Source of the DNA: Emergomyces orientalis
Taxonomy: Eukaryota; Ascomycota; Eurotiomycetes; Onygenales; Ajellomycetaceae
Direction: 5' to 3'
Assembly: GCA_002110485.1 (NCBI GenBank)
Contig: MOWL01000089.1
Span: 62,001 to 126,000 of the forward strand
DNA: 64,000 nt
Below are positions 57,603-64,000 of this stretch, piece after piece; the first letter of the stretch is position 1; the number at the start of each line of letters is the position of its first letter. A program made the position numbers and the translations under genes. The notes beneath the pieces were generated by a model that saw only the letters and a list, made by a program, of their open reading frames with translations, did not search any database and was not told the DNA's origin.

Positions 57603-59239
57603 ATGACGAAACAAACTCCAACAACCACTGAGCGTGAGCCAGAAGTGGAAACCCCTCTTGATGATAATGGATCCACTCCAGTATCGTGGTACTCGGCTGT
57701 CTACACCAATGCCTGGTTCCAGGTGCTGTTGATTAGTTTCATATGCTTCTGTTGTCCTGGTGTATGTTGGTTCCCGTGATGCGGTCTATTCTACTATTAC
57801 CTAAAAAGGAAACATCTCTGACTGATATTTGATCCCAGATGTTTAATGCCCTAGGTGGTTTGGGGGGCTCTGGCCAAGTAGACCCCACTGTTGCAGCCAA
57901 TGCAAATGTAGCTTTACTTGCGGCGAATGCTGCTACTGCTCTGTTTGTTGTCGGGCCTATATTCTCGATCATCGGCCCCCGCACTTGCTGGATGGTTGGC
58001 GGATGGACTTATGCTCTTTACAGCGGGAGTTTGCTGGGCTTTAATAGTGAGTTGGCTTCTCAGAAACGCCTATCTCCGTTCCAATTTACCTCACTCTCCT
58101 TTGATCCATCCAGAATAGCCACTTTCTAACCCTTTCTCATAGTAATGGGAAACGGCCCCTTCGTCATCGTCGCAGGCGGTATCCTCGGTGTAGGCGCCAG
58201 TTTCCTCTGGGTTGCGCAGGGGGCAATCATGACAACCTATGTCCCTGAATCCCAAAAGGGCCGTGCCATTGCCGTATTCTGGATTATATTTAATCTAGGC
58301 GGCACAATCGGCTCTCTGGCCAGCTTCGGGCTAAATTTTCACAACGAAGAAGACACTGTATCCAACAGCACATATATCGCCACGATGGTCGTTATGGCGT
58401 TTGGCTGGGCGATCGGCGTCTTTATCTGCCCCCCTTCACGCGTCCAACTCACCCAACTCCGCGAAGCCGAAAATCTGGTTGGAGATCGCTCACTCCCGGC
58501 TTTGGGGAAACTCATTTTCACCACCATCCTCCGCCCCAAAATCCTTTGCAGCCTGCCCCTATTTTTCTGCGCGAATGTCTTCTACTCCTATCAGCAGAAC
58601 GATGTGAATGGCAAAACGTTTAACATCCGCACGCGTTCCCTAAATTCCTCTTTGTACTGGATGGCGCAAATGTTCGGCGGCCTCCTAATGGGTGGCCTGA
58701 TGGACCTGAAAGTCCTCAACCGGCGCCAGCGTGCTTGGCTCGGCTGGGCCATCCTTATGATCACTGGCATGGTCACTTGGGGTGGTGGTTATGCGTTCCA
58801 GAAATGGGAAGACAAGCGTATATCAATTGGTCTGGTGCAAGACATCGACTACACCAGCTCCAAAATCGCAACAGGTCCAATGTTCCTCTACATCTTCTAT
58901 GGTGCGTACGATGCACTGTGGCAAGGATACTGTTACTGGCTGATTGGCAGTATGTCAAACTCTGCGGCCATCACCGCTATTTTGGTCGGGGCGTATAAGT
59001 CTTTCCAGGCAACTGGTGGCGCGATGGCATGGAGGGTGAATGCATTAAAAGTTTCCTCTATGTCGCAGCTGGGTATGAACTGGGGGTTGTGCATTGGCGC
59101 GCTAATTATTGCTATTCCCACCGTACTCTCGGTAACATTGACAAATGTTGTGGGAGCGGACAATGTGGAGAGTGCGGATGGGGGTAAGGGGAGTATCGAA
59201 GCTGAGCAGCGGGAGGTTGACGTGAAGGCCGCTTCATAG
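57603..59239 (+). CDS. UNC-93-like major facilitator superfamily transporter
   Basis: Three exons: 57603..57761, 57839..58046 and 58143..59239, 1464 nt, 487 aa plus TAG. Introns have GTATGT/CCAG and GTGAGT/ATAG borders and the sum is in frame. About eleven hydrophobic segments are visible. Family signatures seen: CPGMFNALGGLGGSGQ after TM1, WMVGGWTYALYSGSLL, LWVAQGAIMTTYVPE, KGRAIAVFWIIFNLGG. These match fungal UNC93-like (DUF895) membrane proteins, usually plasma-membrane or vacuolar with unknown substrate. The N-terminus is hydrophilic and Thr/Glu-rich; the C-terminal tail is charged. Start chosen as the first ATG in frame with the family N-terminus. Confidence 0.9.
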
Positions 59240-59773
59240 GAGATTTTGAGAATTTTGCGTTGTAGGTAACGCTGCGAGGGCACTCATGATATATGTTTCT
59301 GCTGCCATTCTGTACTTTCCTTGATGGATCTATGGTTGGTCAGATTTGGGTAGTATATACCTATGGCTCTTTCCCCCTTAACCGTCCCTCCCCCCTTTCC
59401 CCTCTTTCTTTCCAAATTACAGATCAATGTAAACAAAACCCTTTTTGGTTTAATTTCGTCGCCAGCATCGGCACCGAACAGTCCCTACAGCTTAAGGCGC
59501 ATCCCCTCAAAATGAAAATGGGAATACACCTCTTCAGAGAATTCAGAGCCGCTATGAGCATCCTTTTCTTCCGTTATATATCATTTACTTTCCCTTCTCT
59601 AAGCTAACTGCTAGAGGCATAATAAATCCACCATTGAACAAGCACCAGTGAGTATCAGTGGTAGTGCTTATTTCACTCTGCTTTTTCCATGATACAAACA
59701 ATGAGTACCATGTTTCTAACACTTCTTTACATCGTCTGGAAAATGAAATGAAGACAAACGTTTCTTTCCCGAG

Positions 59774-61180
59774 ATGGGGTGGAATAACCTACCTACCGAG
59801 CTAGTCCATTTGATCATTTCGGATACTAGCATCCGACCTCACGATCTAGCAAGCCTTGCACGGGTAAACAGGTGTCTTGCCGAAAGTGTGCCTCAATATC
59901 TGTACCATGACGTTCAGTTTATATCTTCCTACAGTTCACTGGAAACGGAATGTCATTGCCTCGAGAGTTTGGCGCAATTTAACCGCTCAATCACCAGGGA
60001 CTCAGGACTCGCGGGGTTAACACGGAACATTACGATAAGAATTTATGTCGAGGATGAAGATGCAGTTCATTGTATCTGGGAGGTTCTCGCTAAGCTTTAT
60101 GCTCTTGAGAAGTTAGTCCTCTCAACAGCTACCGAAGATAAACTCCATTTGGTTCTTCAAAGAAATCTTCTCTCTGAGCTTCGCTGCGCTGAAATACACG
60201 GCGACTTTGCCAATCTTGCCGTAACCGCAGGTTATATGCAACTTCCAACCATTGAGTCTCTGATAGTTGAGTGCCACCGTGTACCCCTGAGAAGGGGCCC
60301 GCTTTCTGCAGTTGTTCGACTTCCACCTAACGTGGAGCGCCAAACGTCACTCAAAAAGTTAATAATTCATGTTCCCTCCGAAGCCAATTCTTTGCTCCCT
60401 AGAATTCTCTCATGTTGCCCAGAATTGACAGCTTTCGCCTTCAGTATAAAAAACCGAGCCAACGTCCCCCTAGAACGTATACTATTATCGAGTGCTCTTA
60501 GGTATTGCCAAGAGACAATTACTTCACTCGAACTAAATTGCGAATATGGGGAATATTTCGAATGTCGTCCTATTGTTTTACGCCATATGAAGAGTTTGCG
60601 GGCTCTGAAGATAGATATTCTCTTTCTTTTTAGTGACGATGAGAGAGATGAGCCAGTTTTGCGAAACAATATTCAGAAGTGGCTACCATCATCATTGGAA
60701 GATTTGGAGGTAGGGTTCAATTTCTATCTCAACTTTTGCGTACTAACCTTCTAAATCCTCCTTTTTACTTCAATCTCCTTTTTTCTTGTCCACAAGTCTG
60801 GTTCACACCCAGTCAAATATCACATTATAACGCTAATTCTCTTGGTACTAATATTTATATCCCCACTCGGTGTTATATAGATACTATTTCAGCACATTTA
60901 TCGTGCTTTTGAAACCGAGGCCCTCTCAGTAGCTGAAGATGCACCTCCCGATTCCTCTCCTACTTACAGACCGGAAAATCTCAACTGGCTGCTGCAGATC
61001 GGAATAAATAAAAAAGTCCACCTGCCCAATTTATTGCACGTTTGTGTGCGAGAGGACAATAATACCTCGCCCCGTCCAAATATAGCTTCCGATCTGCCAG
61101 CCGAGATTGAAGTTCTATTTCGCGAGGCTGGTATACACATTGAACTATTTCTCCTTCCGTCCGACTCCCGACCCTTCTAA
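59774..61180 (+). CDS. F-box-like domain protein
   Basis: Two exons: 59774..60709 and 60881..61180 (or 60893 if the later AG is used), 411 aa. The N-terminus NNLPTELVHLIISDTSIRP, then DLASLARVNRCLAESV is an F-box-like motif, which in the family recruits Skp1 of SCF ubiquitin ligases. The rest resembles degenerate leucine-rich repeats (SLKKLIIHVPSEANSLL, SLRALKIDILFLF). The donor is GTAGGG after GAG and both exon lengths are multiples of three. Such genes are numerous and variable in filamentous fungi; substrate unknown. Confidence 0.7.
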
Positions 61181-62374
61181 TGGATCATTTTTCGATTTTT
61201 CACTAGACGCAGCTACATCGGCTGTCAGACGGAGGAAATGTGGGATAAAATCAGCAGCAGCTGATATAAATATGTTTTGTCAAGATTTTATGCTCGTGAC
61301 CAAAAGCCTAACTGGTTGTTCTGAAGCAGCTAGCATTCCATAAAGCTTAGGTGAACATCATTTGGTACGCCATCATTGTGACGACGGGGAAAAGCCTCTA
61401 AGCCACCCGCTTTGCTATGCACGGATTCAATGTATATTCTGCTTTGTTTTATATTCTTTCTTTTCTCTCCTCAGAAACTTCGGGATGTAATTTGTTGACT
61501 ACCACATCGTTCGGCGCAGAACAACACCCATTAAGAACGCAAATAAATTCGACCGAAATGACGTCTGGCATTTGTGGGACTTTGTATGTAGTGGAATACC
61601 TTAGAAAGTAATTACAAAATTCCGCTGATGATGAAAAGCTAACTGCCCAAAAAGATGGTACTCTCCTCCTGAAGTCCGCTAGGAAGAATAAAATTCAAAC
61701 CCCAATATAAACCCTTAAACCAATCACATCTCCCCATCGCCCCATTTATTTTTCTATATTATTTGAAGTCGGGAGTTGACTGGAAATATATATATTTGTT
61801 CCGTGTTGAAACGCGGGTCAAACCATTTATCAGCGTAGGGACTCAAATGATAACCTGTCCTTGAAGATATAATGTTGCGTCCAGGACGCCCAATCCCACC
61901 TGTTGTCATATTTAGCTCTTTCAGAAACTAAGAGCGAACCACATCACATAAAATGACATTCCTGTCTTCTTTTCACTTACGGCAAAGAGTGTACTGCCGA
62001 ACGAGTACAATAAAACACTATAGGCGTCAGAGGGATAATCAGGTTTCGGAATAGTAGTTCCGACAGTGAATAAATCTTTCCTAATAGAAGCGAGGCAGCA
62101 TTTGTGCTTGATTAAAGGGCAAAATAAAAGGCTGGGCCGGGCTTTGTCTTGACTCTAAGCCAACGCTGGATACCACGTTCAAATATACGCGAAATTTATC
62201 TGTTGGTTTGATTTGAAGTATTTTGTTTCATAAATGAATAGGTCGCTATAATGAGGCAAACATATTGATATTGCGTGAGACGACTGGTTGTGCAGCTATC
62301 TAGAGCACGAAAGAGAAGCATGGACAAACGACCTTAACTAACGGAATTAATTCATCACTCCATATTTTTAGACG
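61181..62374. other. Intergenic region between two convergent genes
   Basis: Downstream flanks of the F-box-like gene (+) and the permease gene (-). Short frames at 61417-61611 lack support. No repeats shared with the rest of the window were seen. Confidence 0.5.
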
Positions 62375-64000
62375 CTACAAAACGTATCTAAATTGCGGAT
62401 TCTACAGGGCACGAGTTAGATAGTTGCCATTGCTGGACACAACCAAAGAGTATGGAAATGGAGACCAACCTTTCTATCAGTGAGATCATCGTCATAAGCA
62501 TGTTCGAAGGCTTCCATCGTGCCCGTTTTATCTCGTTTGCGGTTCTCATATATGGCAACGTATCTGTAAAGAATTGCGAGTAATATTGAGACGATAGCTG
62601 TCACAAGCACTGTAATGAATCCTGGGGCGTAGACTGGGGCGTCCTTTGGCTTGAATACTATGGGGCCAACGAAGTTTCCTATGTAAATGAAAGCATGTAT
62701 AGCAAAAGTTTCAGTTTCCTGATATGGTCACCAAGTTTTCCCATTTTGGGAATAGGGAAACGGTTTGCGGATGGTAGGAAGAGGTATACCAGAAACTCAC
62801 CAAGACAATAACCCATGAAAACTCCTGAGGAAGTTACAGATCTTTTAGTATAGCCCGCTGTATTGGCAACTTGAAGCCCCATGAGAATAGCGTATGCACC
62901 ACCAAAAGATGCAAGGAAGTACGTTCCAAACAGTAGACCGCCTTTCTGATCTCGGGGAAGTTTCCACAAGAGAAGGCTTGCCATGATGGTGCCCAATTCG
63001 CAGATTGCAACCAACCACGTACGAATGTTAACATACTTAAAGGCAACGAGACACACGACCAACTCGATGGTGCCTGCGATGAATCCTGCAGGCAGGGTTA
63101 ATAGAAGGGAATCCAAAGGGCTAAAGCCGAACGAGTTGATAAAAATAGGAATGAAAGATGAAACCGGGCCGTTGGCAATCATCAGGAGGAATGAGGCGGC
63201 GAAGATAATCCAAAACTTCAGATCAGAAAAGGCATCCCAAACTTGTTCGATTTTGAAATGCGTATTGCGAACGCCGCTGTTGTTAGCCCGCATGCGTGCG
63301 ACGGCGATGTAGCGCTCACGGTCAGTAAACCCCTTGGCTCGTATTGGGTCCGGGGGCATGAGAAAGTAGATCACAACAGCCCAAATAATGGTGATTACAC
63401 CAGCAACAATATACATATACTTCCAGGGACTCAAGGAGCCCGTGATATGACCCAGGCCATAGTTGATCAGGGGACTGATAGCGCTGATGTATCCAGTACA
63501 GGAATACCACATTCCCATGCGCAATGCCTGTTCTGCTTTCAGGTACCATCCACCTACCACCAGCATAAACATTGGCGAGACTCCTGATTCAAGAAAGCCA
63601 AGGAAGAATCGTTGGGCGAACAGCGCTTGCCAATTTTGGCAGGCTATAGTGCATAGCAGGCACACACCCCAGACGAAGACGATGCCCGAGGCTACACGTT
63701 CAATGGGCCACCGTTGTGCCATGTATATGGCAGGGTAGGCACCCGCGATAAATCCTAGATAGAAGATGGAAGCAGAAAATGAGTAGCGGTTTCCGACCTT
63801 GAGGTCGAGGTCTGTTTGAAGGCCGAAAATTGCCTGTTGAATATTAGGATTTGCCTTCCTTGCCAACTTTATGCAACATGAAAGCACCATGAAAGCATGA
63901 AGAAAAGAAGAAGAAGCTTACGGCCTGGGACAACATTGTCTTGTCATATTGCTGCAATCCATAAGTGATGCAGAGGATTGTCATGAGTTTCCGATCGATT
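62375..64000 (-). CDS. Dal5/allantoate-permease-like MFS transporter (5' partial)
   Basis: Minus-strand exons: beyond 64000..63922, 63833..62801, 62678..62470 and 62401..62375. The visible N-terminal part (DRKLMTILCITYGLQQYDK) and the FGLQTDLDL motif are typical of the anion:cation symporter (Dal5-type) family, which imports allantoate, nicotinate-like and related organic anions. Twelve hydrophobic segments are mostly visible. The tiny last exon encodes NPQFRYVL plus TAG, completing the family-typical C-terminus DLTDRKNPQFRY; a frame that reads through the preceding intron would miss it. The start codon lies outside the window. Confidence 0.9.

Overview
The window is nuclear DNA of a filamentous ascomycete, most likely of the Eurotiales (Aspergillus/Penicillium type). 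The evidence is the many 50-90 nt spliceosomal introns with GTRNGT donors and CTRAY branch points, the fungal housekeeping genes at the left (a SERCA-type Ca2+-ATPase and the U4 snRNP protein Snu13), fungal UNC-93-like and Dal5-like transporters at the right, and Ty3/gypsy, Tad/I-type LINE and Tc1/pogo elements between them. No rRNA, tRNA or CRISPR was seen.

Layout. 1-5.0 kb: core genes (5'-partial Ca2+ pump, +; SNU13, -). 6.2-15.6 kb: accessory genes without obvious core function. A polymorphic-toxin-like gene (pre-toxin TG-like segment plus PD-(D/E)XK-like nuclease segment, -) lies head to head with an 11-exon gene for a 1151-aa bacterial-looking protein carrying a chitin-binding CBM5/12-type module (+). 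A small membrane protein and a secreted lysozyme-like protein lacking the usual catalytic Glu follow. This divergent pair is my main candidate for an undescribed system. 16.2-37.1 kb: nested, decayed transposons: gypsy element C (interrupted by LINE1), Fot1/pogo fragments and a large AT-rich LINE2. 37.1-52.3 kb: gypsy element A (-; 248-bp LTRs; TSD GGCAT) interrupted by a young gypsy element B (+; 282-bp LTRs with one mismatch; TSD GTTTG). 52.7-54.1 kb: a Tc1/mariner element with terminal inverted repeats. 54.1-57.6 kb: repeats and ORF remnants. 57.6-64 kb: host genes again (UNC-93-like transporter, F-box-like protein, 5'-partial Dal5-like permease).

Cross-cutting observation: LINE1 (16 lesions in two frames) and gypsy B (8 lesions) keep frameshift-free reading frames broken only by TGA, mostly at positions where Trp is expected, with no TAA or TAG. 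This differs from canonical CpA-to-TpA RIP. Either a variant RIP-like process or UGA readthrough/recoding could explain it. The loss of a catalytic Asp in the LINE1 reverse transcriptase favours mutation; the near-identical LTRs of B are harder to reconcile with heavy hypermutation.

Exon coordinates were derived by eye. Several spliced models give totals divisible by three (SNU13, the CBM-containing protein, the lysozyme-like protein, UNC-93-like, F-box-like), which supports them independently.
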